Assembly (NCBI GenBank): GCA_025738555.1
Contig: JAOVFP010000016.1
Location: forward strand, 3,472,001 to 3,536,000
DNA from: Cyathus striatus
Lineage: Eukaryota > Basidiomycota > Agaricomycetes > Agaricales > Nidulariaceae
Direction of reading: 5' to 3'
Length of the DNA: 64,000 nucleotides
In this document: positions 34,626 to 46,422 of the stretch, piece after piece
How positions within the stretch are numbered: the first letter of the stretch is position 1
Layout: every line of letters begins with the position of its first letter
The notes under the pieces: generated by a model
Database searches by the model: none
What the model was told of the DNA's origin: nothing
The model's input: only the letters and a program-made list of their open reading frames with translations
Program-made: the position numbers and the translations under genes

Positions 34626-36811
34626 AAGTGATAGAAAAAAAGAATGTATTAAGAGTTAAAGGTGAGTTAAAGGAGTGTAATGAAGAGACATAATGCCATG
34701 AGTGATGTGTTGGCAAATTGGGGCATGGAATCAGTGGCATTCACACACACACACAGAAAATTCCCCCATGTGCATGGTCCATTTTGGACCTGTATTACCA
34801 AAAAAGTGCACATGCACTTTGATATTGATGTTTGCCATCGCTTTACCCACTACTGTCACCTCTTACATATATAACTCCATCATTATCACTTCATTATATC
34901 ACTTCATCATTATTGCTTCATCATTATCACTTCACCTCATTTTCTTCACTGTAACTTTACTGACTGAAATGTCCTCAATATGCAATGGCTGTGGAAAAGC
35001 ATTCAAGAAATGTGGACTGGAGTCTCACAGACAACTTAGTGGTAATCCTTATTGTGCTGCAGGATACCAAAAACAAGATGATCTGAGTGATCATGAGAGT
35101 TCAGACCCCCTGATATCTTCTAATATTATGCTATCAGATAGTGAAGAGTCTGATAATGAATATGAAGATGTACAAACATTTTTATGCTCTTCAAACCAGC
35201 CAATTGTTGTTGATCCACATGGAGATATATTTGGATCTTACATGGACTTCTCATCAATGGATCTAGAAATAAATACTCAGGGAAATGAAGACTTAAGCTC
35301 AAACAACAGTGATACTTTTAATAGTGATGATGAAGATGAAACACTGCAGATGAAAGAGGAAGATGAGATTTATGCTGCAGATGAACATTGCTTTGAACCA
35401 GAGTGGGGTCTATTACCTATGGCAACTGAAAGTTGGAATAATACAAATAATGAACAAATTCCAGTACCTCCAGAGGCATGTTTATGTGGAGGATATGAAA
35501 AAGAACTTAAAAACATACCATTTGTTCACAAATTTGGCCAGTGTGCTGGTGAAGTACTTCTGAGAAATCGAACAGATGGACAAAATGAAGAATATTTAAT
35601 GAACTCCAATGATGTTGAAAATCCATACACACCATTTTCATTAAAATTAGAATGGGAAATTGCAAAATGGGCTAAACTACATGGCCCTAGCTCAATAGCA
35701 TTTATGGAGCTAATGAAAATTGATGGAGTAGTGAAACGTTTGGGTCTTTCATTCAAAAATGCAAATGAACTAAATAAAATTATTGATGAACACCTTCTGG
35801 GTCATCCACCTTTTGTGTGATGTGAGGTAATGGTAGGAGGGGAAGTCTGTGAAGTATATTTTCAAGACATACTGGCATGTGTAAAGGCACTGTTTAGAAA
35901 TCCAGAATTTGCTCCATATCTAGTATTTGCACCAGAGAAGCATTATACAGATGAAACAAAGACCATACAGTCATATCATGACATGCATACTGGTAAATGG
36001 TGGTGGACATTGCAGGTGAGACATAACCATGATTGATTATCTCCATTTATATATTTGCTAATTTCAAACATTAATCCTTGTGTTAGACTTCTTTGGAAAA
36101 GAGCAAACCAGGTGCTACAATTGTACTGATTATTATATCAACTGATAAAACTCAGCTAACACTATTTCAAAATAAAAGTGCTTATCCAATTTATCTTACA
36201 ATTGACAATATTCCTAAAGAGATATGCTGCAAGCCCTCTGCACATGCTTATGTCTTACTTGGATATCTACCTACTACTCATCTTGAAAATGTTACCAATA
36301 ATGCATCCTGCTGTCGACAGCTTGCAAACTTGTATCATGCATGCATGCATGCATCAGGTACTTAAGCCTATTATACCTTCAGAAATTGAAGGGTGTTCTT
36401 ATGGCTACAGCAACTGGAGATGTTCACAGAAATCATCCAATATTTGCTACATTTATTGGAGACTACCCAGAGCAAGTTCTTACAACATGTACACAAACTG
36501 GAGATTGTGCCACATGTCCCACAAAGAATAAGAAGCTGGGTGAATACAATTCACAAAATTCTGCACAGCTTCATAATCTTGAATACATAGTAGATACTCT
36601 GTCATTATTTGATACTGATCCTGCTGGATTTTTACAAGTTTGCAAAGAAGCAGGAATCAAACCTGTTGCTGAACCATTTTGGAAAAATCTACCATATGTT
36701 AATATATATCAATCTATTACTCCAGATGTTCTTCACCAGCTATATCAGGGAATTGTAAAACATCTCATTTCATGGATAATAGCTGCATGTGGTTCAGCTG
36801 AAATTAATGCA

Positions 36812-37080
36812 TTGTGGAGGAGGATATGTGCTTGGGGGTATCCTCTCAACAAAGAAATAATGCGAGTGGGCGGCACATCCGTCCGACCCTTCAGATCCAG
36901 TGAGCTCGCGCAAGAGAGAAAGTTGGGGGGAAATGCGAAGCTAACATTCACAAAGCATACGTATGACATTTATGTAGGTAAGCGACACGAGGTAATGATG
37001 AGTAAATGACAGTATGTGGGAGTGAGGTAACGGAGATGAAAACCGCATTTTTACCATGCAGGAAGAATGCCTGCTCTACA
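36812..37080. mobile_element. CpG-rich 269-bp insertion within the Plavaka gene
   Basis: Homology to the transposase stops after SAEINA and resumes at CCQWLPPNH. Between them lies a segment with many CpG sites, unlike the CpG-starved host. GCA occurs on both sides (36809-36811 and 37081-37083) and could be a 3-bp duplication. Ends show no clear inverted repeat, and part of it has intron-like edges. Origin is unknown. Confidence 0.5.
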
Positions 37081-37238
37081 GCATGCTGCCAATGGCTTCC
37101 TCCAAATCATAATATTCATCTATTTATGAAAGGAATCAGCTCACTATCACATGTAACAGGTCAGGAGCACAGTCAAATGGCTTGTATCTTACTTGGACTT
37201 GTTATTGATATTCCACTCCCTGATGGTCTCTCATCTAC

Positions 37239-38002
37239 TGTTATATCCATGCCCAGCTATATCGTGCCGATGTTACCAAAGGTTCCCATGTGACCTTCCA
37301 ACATACCCAGTCCGTTCCAGGAATGTACCCACTACAGGTCTACACTTCCTGACATTCCTGCCCAGGAACATACCCAGAACCCGTTGGGTTTTCTATTGGA
37401 TACTTCAGATATGTAGTTTCTCTTATGACAGCCTCACCATGTCATTATACCATTACTCCTCTCTTCCATTCTCACTTGTATGTTTCATTATGGTCAATGT
37501 AGTTTAGTTTCTTATTCTTCATTCTGAGCACATCATTTGCACCACTACTCCTCTTTGCCCAGTCTTTATTTTGTTTACTTACACTTAGTATTCTGTCTCC
37601 AGATTCATATCTATGTCTTACTAGTACATATAAATAGTCTTCCAAATGTACTAGGTAGTCTTCAGTATTCATATCAACTCTGTACACTTTCTTCCTACTC
37701 TAAGTTCTGAAACCTGCTCCGGGTTTTCCTTCAGGTCTCTCTCCCACTGCCTAGTGTAGTGGTGAAGCCCCTTGCATACTCTGGAACATTTCCTTACATT
37801 GGATATCGTCTGTTGTGAAATATGAACCATTCCCTGGGAATATCCAGGCAGTGCAGCACATATGCTGAAGCCATGGTTCACTTCCACACTCCCGCTCCTG
37901 TTCCTGTACCTGTACTCACTTCAGGTTTCTGTTATAGTTCTCCCATGCCTTCCAGGCGTCTTTGCATTCATTTCCCAGTAGGAAGGGAATTGGTACGTAA
38001 CA
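37239..38002. mobile_element. Solo LTR, copy 2, inside the transposase gene
   Basis: Same family and length (764 bp) as 30197-30960, with TGTTA...TAACA ends and its own 5-bp duplication TCTAC (37234-37238, 38003-38007). It splits the Plavaka reading frame between PLPDGLSST and HLICAVWAIL. Differences from copy 1 are mostly C/T and G/A transitions. Confidence 0.92.
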
Positions 38003-39222
38003 TCTACCCATCTTATCTGTGCTGTTTGGGCCATTCTTGATTTTCTTTTTTTTGCCCAATATCCAATTCATACAGATGATACACTTCTTCTTCTTGATCA
38101 TGCTCTAAGTCAGTTCCATAGAAACAAATCAATATTTGTTGATCTTGGTATATGTGAAAACTTTAACCTTCCAAAACTTCATTTCATGAGTCATTACAAG
38201 AGACTCATTAAACTGTATGGCACAACAGACAATTTCAATACTGAATATACTGAGAGACTTCATATTGACCTTGCCAAAAATGCATATTGTGCTACAAATC
38301 ATAAGGATGAGTTTGCACAAATGACAACCTGGCTATCCAGAAAAGAGAAGATTCACTGCCATGAACAGTATATTACTTGGTGGCTTACTGGATGCCCACA
38401 AGTTGATAAAAAAATATGGCAACCCTCCTGGTCTTGAACTTGATCATGTTGTTCACTTATCAAAACATCCAAGTTGTCGTGCAGTTACAATTGATAAAAT
38501 TACTCAGGAATATGGTGCTCAATTTTTCAGAGATGCACTTGCTTAATTTGTTACAATGACTAATAATCCTGAACTTGATTCAACTGCACAGCTTGAACAT
38601 GATCTTTGGAATGTACATTTGCCTACACAGAAGTTCCAAATATGGCACTACATAAGATTTACTTGCAAAGATCCCTTTTCAGATCAGATCTACACTGCAG
38701 ACTCTATTCATGCACATCCTCAATACACAAACAAAAAGCATCAAGTCATTCCTGGTCGCTTTGATACAGCATACATTAATGATGGAACTGGAATCAATAC
38801 TGGTACAGATGGTATGAATTTTATTACTGCAGTATAAAATGATGTTACATTAGAATTTCCAGGTTACCATATTGGGTGAGTAAGACTTATTTTTTCTCTC
38901 ACAGAAATGACAAAAAGCTATTTGTTTACATCTACTACTGAAGTACCACAGCATTTAGCTTACATTGAATGATTCACAAAATTCTCACCTGAACCTGATC
39001 CAAAACATTTATTGTACAAGATTACTGCAGCCAAAGACTGATCTGGTGGGCCACTATGTAGTATTATTTCTGTGGCTAACATTTGTAGAAGTGCTCATCT
39101 TTTCCCTAAATTTGGTCCAGTAGCACCTGAAGAATGGACTAGCAGCAATGTACTGGATAAATGTAATGTGTTCTATGTTAATTCTTTCACAGATGCACAT
39201 TTATATTGGATTATGGTATGAT

Positions 39223-40111
39223 AGTGCCTTACCCCATGCATGTAATATAATCATGATTACATAAAATTGATGTAAATTATGTGAAAATGTTTGAAAACTT
39301 TCACACATTTAGCAAAACTTGCAACATTTAAAAGCTGAGTGTAAAATCTGTTAGAATTTTGAATAATTTTTATTAAACATACATATCTACTCAATTATCA
39401 AAAATTATACTATATTATACTGAATTATACTAAATTATCAAATTCAGATTTTCCTGATGACTTATTGCTAGCAAAGCTATCAGCATCACTAGCCACCTTA
39501 CAACCACTAACATCTTCAACCCCTGCTGACTCACATACCTCTAATACTTAAACACACAACTTTCTCATATGCATGGTTTAACCTCCCTCACAGACCCCAA
39601 AGGTGAACTGACTTGGATAAGACTCTCAGCAAGCAATCTCTATGCTGTCCAGCTTCTTCATCTTTGTCAATCATGCTGTACCAAGTGACAGCTGCAGCCC
39701 GCTGGCATTTGTCTTGCTCTACAATGTCACCAGCTATCTCCATCATCTCTGAACCAGTCATCCTCTCACTCATGAATAGTCATGATAGCTAGCATAGAAA
39801 CATGCTATCCTCCAGCAATGCTATGAAACCATCCTACTTATCATTCTCAAACATTGGTATTGGCGAAGGAGAAGGAAGATGAGGGATTGCGACTTCACTA
39901 TTGACAAATTATTATGCACATGATTTCAGTATGTTCGAACAACCAACAACTTTAACATGCATCCCAAGAATTGGTCCATGAACTTCTCTATACAAAACTA
40001 GTAGTGACTGATAAACGAGTGTATGCATTGACATGAGTAAGTTACTACAATACCAGGTAGTGGGCCCTGCCACTTGTTGGCCTTATTTTTCTTATTTGTT
40101 GGCGTAAATGG
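39223..40111. other. AT-rich tail of the inserted block
   Basis: A short coding-like run (SDFPDDLLLAKLSASLATL, about 39444-39500) may be a last trace of an element protein. The rest shows no gene. The paralogous DUF6535 flank resumes at about 40112 with TCCGGGATGGCC. Confidence 0.35.
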
Positions 40112-40165
40112 TGTAACATTCCGGGATGGCCGCATTGTTCATGTATATTCTTCGTTTTATTTACT

Positions 40166-40300
40166 TCAGGTTGTTTAGATTTGGGGGTATTGATAAACAT
40201 TTACACTTACCAACATTTTACTACCAACTCTTCAGCTACTATACATGATGCAACTTTTATCATCTATAATACTTATCGTCTAAGATTCATTCATCTATCT
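40166..40300 (+). repeat. Dispersed repeat, copy 2
   Basis: Longer copy of the repeat at 24147-24230, sharing GATTTGGGGG-ATTGATAAACAT and AGATTCATTCATCTATC with an extra internal stretch of about 50 bp. Confidence 0.6.
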
Positions 40301-42042
40301 GTTATTATCACAACTTCTATGGGCAATGTTATATATGATCCCAACGATTCTTCAAGCTTCAAGAAGAATCAAATGAAAAGATGCCTCTCATCTCACCATT
40401 CTCCACGGCTCTTTGTATCATCCATTCAACATCCACTCCGACGGCGCCATTCTCTTATGTACGCGAAACCTATGTACCAGAGCTCAGGGGACAGAGATGC
40501 TAAGCTTCTAGTCATCGATGAATCTACCTCTATCGGCTGACCCCCAGAGCAGTGAAGCTTCATTAGGCAAACCAAAGACAAACCTCTGTTAATGCGCTTT
40601 GTCTTCGTCTTGGGATAAATGACTCTTCGAACATTTCTGACGCTGCAAGCTTGTCAAGCCACTGCTCACCTACTTATTTTCCACCCCGGAGATCTTAAAA
40701 CTCACTTCTCGAGCGTTACGCTCGACACACGTGTCTTTCCTGCTAGTAGTAGATTGGCGTGCCCATGGGCCATTAATGATTACACAGTGTGTGTCTTTTC
40801 TGCTAGTCGTACCACCATGCTTATCTGCTTTGTCCAACATAGTGTAGTTCTCGCCAGTTTGGCTATTGCAGACGTCCTAAGGTTAAGCAGTCAGGTGCCG
40901 GAATATGATTGTCAAAGTGCACATTATTCACTCGGTAGCGCGACTTTTTGCTACCTGATCATTTTGATGCTCCACTTTCAATCCTCGGTCATTTCAGACA
41001 AGCGTCTAATGGCCATTCTTTCATCGGAGCCAAGACATTACATATTCAGTATTTTCCAAAGTCCATTACACTGATTCCCGGGTATCCCTCTCTTGCCTTG
41101 CACAACACGTCATTGTGAGTCTTTGAATATATATATTTACAGTGATATCTATATTTTCCGAATTCACCAAGCAAGTTATCGAACAAAAGAGTATGTAGCG
41201 CCGAATCAAGAAGTATCATCGAATTCCTCTGCATTTTTCATTCCTACTATATTCTTCAAGCCTTAATGGCGCTATCAGCCACGATGGCCATCTGAATTAT
41301 TCACATCGACTTGAAGTATACATTGATTTATCATCTAGATTGTCGATACCTAAAGCAAAGACATCTTGCCAATAAGTAAATGTGAATCCTCAAGCCGCTG
41401 TTAGCTTCATAATCCGATGTCACCGATCACCGCTCCCATGGACATTGTTCCACTTTCTGAACAAGTGGCGGGCTAGTCATTCATCGGCGACTTCCTCATC
41501 CTCCTCTCAGCAAGTATGGCACTGAAGCGCCATTAGGAAGTAGGTATACTGTGGCTCTCCGGCGCATTGGTCCTCCTGCGGGAAATATGTGTAGTATCTT
41601 CCTACGAGTGCGTACAGTGTTACATATTGCGTAGTTCAATAATGGATTCGTAGGAATGTTTTATTCCGTGCGTATGTTTCAAACAATTTACGAGGATCAC
41701 AGATGTGATCTTACTACTTTATGTTCTTATAGGAACTTAAAAATTATTATGCTGCACTCAGGTTGTACTAGTGCACACGTGGACAGTCATTTAACAAGAA
41801 CTCCAAGCTCGGGGACGGGACCGAAGACAGTCATAACCCGGAGTGCCACAGCGTACAGCTTAATGCTACTTTAGGGTCTATAAACAGTTCTTTTGTCTAT
41901 ATGGGCGTCAGAACTCTCGATCAAAAGAAGCTGAGCACAAAGATTGTCAGGCTACTGGTTTTTATCATTCTCACAGCAACCGGACGAGGCGTAAGTATAA
42001 AATAAATTCCCTTCAGTTTGACGACGTTCTGCATTTTTATCG
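40301..42042. other. Noncoding stretch upstream of the dead DUF6535 copy
   Basis: A 151-codon open frame (40619-41074) has no recognisable motifs or plausible splice partners and I do not call it. Just before the pseudogene a TATAAAATA motif lies at 41996-42004, matching the TATA of the intact paralogue. Confidence 0.4.
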
Positions 42043-44690
42043 ATGACTTCGCTGTCTCCCCTCTCTGCTCCTGACTCACAGGACAGGCAACCACTTCCAG
42101 TCCATTCGATGTCTGCTTTTGATCTCCCTGATGTTGTGAACTCTTCGATTCCAGATTTAGCATCACCTACTAGCGTAGGTGGTGAGACTGTCGTTGATGC
42201 GGAACATGTAAGTGGTTCGACTACATTGTTTTTACTTAACGGGCTGGAGCTTAAATTAGCGGTTAAATTAAGACACAAAAAATAACTGGAGATCTGGCGG
42301 GAAGATAAAGTTTCCATTGAAGCGGCGGAACAAGTCAGACCCCTGGAAGGATTGTCACAGACTGGTGAAACAATATGATAGGTTTATGCGCCATGGATGG
42401 ACGCAAGATATCAATCATCTGCTAATCTTGGTGAGTCAACTGCGAGATATATTATAAAGCTTCGATACTCAACGCCCGGAACATAGTCCGGTCTTTTCTC
42501 CGCTATTGTAACCGCTTTCACAGTGGGATCATACAAGTGGCTGTTGTGCAGCGTGGTGCAAGCCAGAAGCAGCATGAATGTCCGATGACATTCGAGAACG
42601 CCGAGTTCACCGAGAACGAGAACATTGTAGAACAGATATTGTAGATTAGCGTAGAACATTGTGGATATATTTACTAGTATAAAATTACAACGAAATTCCT
42701 GTATGTACATTAAAGTGTGAATCTATTCCCCCATTCCCCACTCCATATTGTGTGAACCTAAGTCTTAGTTGCCTGCGCACCTTGGTAAGTACTATTTATT
42801 TAGATACTATCACAATAGTGGTTCCAACCAAACACGCAGGACCTATCCTACCTGGCTCTTCTCCATCTCTCTACCCAGCTATCCGCTGATCCCACAAACG
42901 CTACAGCAAGAGCCGCTTTCGAACCCCCTCCTTTTCATCCTGAAGGATGGAAAGTTCACGTCAGCATCGTCTGGTTCCTCAGCCTTGTTATAACCATTAC
43001 AACATCCATGATCGGTATCCTCGTCACACAATGGCTACGTGAGTACGAGCGCGACGTCTATCTTGCCCCTAAGGAAGCTCTCGCATTGCGACAGATGTTA
43101 CACGAAGGATTGAAAAGCTGGCAGATTCCGAAGATTCTTGCCGCATTGCCACTTTTACTACAAACAGCCCTCGTACTGTTTTTTGTAGGCCTTTTGATAC
43201 TCCTATGGAACATTAATCACGCAGTGGCAAGCGTTGCAGCAGTGTTTCTGTCACTTACTCTCGTCTTCATAGTATTTACCACTGTTGTGCCTACACTGCA
43301 ATTTCTTATTCCTCTAAATCAAAAGCTCCGCGTACCACAATGCCCCTATAAGTCATTGCAGTCTTGGGCCTTTTTCAGACTTGTATCAGCTCTGACGTGG
43401 CTACTGTGCGCCGGTATCATTCCCTTCGGCATCCGACTGCTTGATCGTCTTCTGAAACGCCGTATCTCGACACCAGAGCCATCCTCTGATCCAGAGAATG
43501 CTACATGCAATGGTCAGCATACACAGTACAACAAAGATCTAAAAAATGACATGACGGTGATAAAAAATATAAAAAAGTGGGCACTCTTATGGTGGTGGTA
43601 CGAATATAAAATGTGGAAGATCCCCTCCTGGGAGGAATTTGATCGGTACTGGAGGTCCACCCGCGACGAAGCGGAGTCCAAAGGCAGCGACGAAGATCCT
43701 TGGCTCTCACACTATGATACTATTCGTGGCCTGCAGTGGGTAAACAAGAAAATTTCACTAGGTGTCGATGCGACGTACTTTATACACCCGTGCTTGCTAG
43801 ATCTCGACTTCAAGGTTGCAATGTACACCCTGGGCGAACTCTCTCGCATGCCTAAGGAGAAAAGGAACAGTCAGAACCCCTCAGTGGCTAATGCTCGTAA
43901 TGAGGAGCCAAAGATTAAATCTAGCCTTGAATGGCTATCAAGCAACTTCGGTAGTGCGTTGGAGCCAAATCCGCTCCAGAGGGATATGTTGTCTCTTCTG
44001 GTTGTCCGTCACCTTAGCGACTCCATCCTACAACCAGATGTGCTAAACAACTACCTCGAGATGTATGTCCGCATTCGGAACGCAGGAGGTGATGTGGCTG
44101 AATTTCTCAACTGCCCTCTACGAAAACATCCTCGGAAGGAATTGGAAATTAGCAGTGCACCTGAATCTGAATATGTTTACGAAATGTTTCACCAGTTCAA
44201 TTTTGAGGTTCCCGATGAAACGCTGCTGCAGATCCTCAGGTTCATTCACAGCGATGTTAGCAAAGGCCGACATTATTCAGATTTTGAACGTGACCCGGTG
44301 TCCAAGCTTTGGGTAAATTGGAACCTCATGCAGTCTGTCTAGAACGCTTTTGTTTACCTACTCAAGCACCCCCAGCTTTCTAATTCCAATCCAACGGCAC
44401 AAGCCTTCGACTGCTGCTTTGACTTATGCGAAGAAATGGAGCACTATAGAGCTCTTCTTCATGGAATGGATAACACGAAACTGTACAACACTCTAATAAT
44501 TGGTTTGTGCTTGCTGTTTGACTCTGTCAGCAGTGACGAATTTGATACACTCAAAAATCATTCGAGATTTAATGGAGTTAAAACCCTAGCACACAGCGTT
44601 AATATATTCCTTGTTGGTACGCGAGGTGAGGAGCCTGGAGTGAGGCTGTTGTGGAAATCTATCGGGCCACACTATTCAGCACATGGATGA
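42043..44690 (+). pseudogene. DUF6535 domain gene, inactivated copy
   Basis: Paralogue of the gene at 25036. Exon 1 (42043-42207) and exon 2 (about 42273-42430) are recognisable, but exon 2 appears to have lost one G at its acceptor, breaking phase. Exon 3 is split by a solo LTR at 42542-42817. It is then open through the helices and the WALLWWWYEYKMWKIPSW segment until TAG at 44340-44342, which replaces the Trp codon of the intact copy (SVWNAF-type context). The frame then continues cleanly to a final TGA at 44688-44690. Three independent lesions make a functional full-length product unlikely. Confidence 0.85.
42542..42817. mobile_element. Solo LTR inside the DUF6535 pseudogene
   Basis: A 276-bp insert begins TGTTGTG and ends CACAATA, nearly perfect inverted ends. 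It is bordered by GTGGC (42537-42541) and GTGGT (42818-42822), a 5-bp duplication differing by one C-to-T. It may also be read as a perfect AGTGG duplication with the ends shifted by one base. An internal TATAAAA-like motif near 42680 fits an LTR promoter. Removing it restores the TGG-TCCAACC exon context of the paralogue. Confidence 0.75.
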
Positions 44691-45513
44691 CAAGACCCAG
44701 AGCCTTCACTCATCAGGCAAGCACTCTGTAAACGGCCACACAGCCCACCAGTCCGAAATGATGGGAACCGAGTGGAAATACCGCAGAGCTCCAGAAGTTC
44801 ATGAAGTGGGAAGGAATGATATGCCACAGAGATGATAGAAAACGCGGAAAATACTTAGTAGGTTCACAGACTCGTAAGAAATCACTTTACTTTCGGGATG
44901 GCCACAGTGTTTGTCCTATATACTTCGTTTCATTCACTTTACCATTTTGCTTCCGCATTGATACTATATACACATTACTTATCGATTATCTTTTCGGATC
45001 TCAACACAACTGAATACACCTCACCTCAGCCTTTTACTTTAGCATTTGTTCAACATAGTAGTATTTTGTCCAGATTTCGTCTGAGATCAATAAACCATAC
45101 CTACTTAATTACATACATTTGACATACATGATAAGTGATGTGATATTTGCTTGACTTACCAAAAGTTTCAGTACTTCATCGCCCATTCCTGAATCCTAGG
45201 TCGTCCGCTTGTTTTCCAGCCGTAATCCTGTCAGCGTTTCTCTCAAACGCCCAGTGTTGTTCGGTTATTTGGTACCCGGGAGAGACATCTAGAACGTCAC
45301 ATGATACGCCGACGCGTCCCTCTGGCCTGATGGAACGCGCCAATTACAGTAACACAAGTGCGTGTCTCTTCTGCCGACATATCCACTTCTACACAATGCC
45401 GGTCAAATTCGTACTGTCCGTCCAAAACCATGAGTCAAATATAAACCCAACATCCTCCCACTTAATCTTCATCACTTCTCTCTGCTTCACAATCTACCAC
45501 GTAACTCTCAGCA
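44691..45513. other. 3' flank of DUF6535 pseudogene and promoter region of next gene
   Basis: The first about 200 bp match the 3' flank of the intact copy. The segment TTCGGGATGGCCAC at about 44894 then matches 40112, which ties the two flanks together. No gene is supported. Confidence 0.45.
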
Positions 45514-46422
45514 ATGTATCCATACCACCACTTCCACCACGGAGTAACTCGATTCCGCGGGCCTTCCCGCTTCATCTGGTTCATAGTCGGCGTAGGGACA
45601 GCCACTTGGTTCATCAAATGCAAAGAAGTACACGAGCGCGAGTTCAGTTGGCATTATAGACGTCCTCAGATCCAGCAGTCACAGTCCCCAGAACCCGCAC
45701 CTTTACCAGAATCCTACCCCGCTGAGCCTCAACAACGTAGTTTCCCTCCTTGGGCTCACAAACACTCGCACAGTCACAGTCACAGTCACCACGAGGGTCT
45801 CACAGCGGAGGAGAAAGATGCGCAGGAGCGCCACTGGTTCGGGAAATGGAGGCGTCATCACCAGCCAGAGCCCGTATCGGAACCTGCACCTGCACCTCCT
45901 TCTCCTTCACAAGAAACATATCCCCCTGAACACCAGCAACGTAGTTTCCCTCCATGGGCTCGCAGAAACTCGTCCCAGCCTCCCCAACCCCGGCCACAAG
46001 AATCTGCACCCCCGGCAGCTTCTCAAGAAAGCCATTCCCCCGAGCCACAGCAACGTAGCTTCCCTCCTTGGGCTCGAGGAAACAACTGGTCGAGTCGCTG
46101 GGAAGGTCCCACGGATGAGGAGAAAGAGAAATTTGCAGCGTTTTCGAGTCAGGCGGCTGATAGCGTATGTTGTTCATTTTTATTCCTCTTCCGTGTTTCG
46201 TTTTAATCAATCTGTAGATGACCGAAATCACTGAAGCTACTCTTGACTCTGTTCTTAATACCGCTCAGGCTTTGAAACAGGTGATTTTTGGCTTGGTTAC
46301 GCCGGTGGACTTTTGTTGATTTTATTTTTTTGAAGAAATTGGTGGAATATCGCGTTCAGCGAGAGAAAGAACAGCAAAGGGAAATGGAAGAACGACGGGA
46401 TAATCCCCCACGGCTTGTTTAG
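45514..46422 (+). CDS. Small proline-rich single-helix protein with RSFPPWA repeats
   Basis: Exons 45514-46164, 46218-46280 and 46336-46422 give 266 residues. The N-terminus (MYPYHHFHHG) is His-rich and is followed by a short membrane helix (FIWFIVGVGTATWFI, about residues 20-34). A long proline/glutamine-rich region carries three copies of the motif QQRSFPPWA and a His-Ser tract. It ends in a charged, probably helical tail (EYRVQREKEQQREMEERR). I do not recognise the family. The layout suggests a tail-exposed membrane protein whose repeats bind a partner, but that is inference. Both junctions keep phase 0. Confidence 0.7.

Larger units (their letters stand above)
34969..39222 (+). pseudogene. 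Plavaka-type transposase, decayed and interrupted
   Basis: The protein starts with a zinc-finger-like CNGCGKAFKKCGLESH, then a long acidic stretch. The Plavaka core follows: YLVFAPEKHYTDETKT, MHTGKWWW, STDKTQLTLFQNKSAYP, IGDYPEQVLTTC, FWKNLPYVNIYQSI, TPDVLHQLYQGIVKHL, LPPNHNIHLFMKGISSL, TTDNFNTEYTERLHIDLAK. These elements are CACTA-like cut-and-paste transposons of mushrooms. Damage seen: an in-frame TGA at 35818-35820, a frameshift at a GCAT run near 36340, a 269-bp foreign segment (36812-37080), a 764-bp solo LTR (37239-38002), and several stops after 38437. Reading the coding DNA across the LTR and removing one TCTAC restores continuity of the flanking homology. The element's own ends were not found. 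Confidence 0.85.

Noticed and set aside
30197..38002. A single full-length LTR retrotransposon bounded by the two 764-bp repeats
   Set aside because: Each repeat has its own, different 5-bp target duplication, and the DNA between encodes a DUF6532-like protein and a Plavaka transposase, not retrotransposon proteins.
40619..41074. 151-codon open frame
   Set aside because: No family motif, no splice partners and no coding bias; it lies in repeat-derived flanking DNA.
45147..45659. 170-codon frame overlapping the proline-rich protein
   Set aside because: It overlaps the better-supported frame starting at 45514 in another register and has no features beyond low-complexity overlap.
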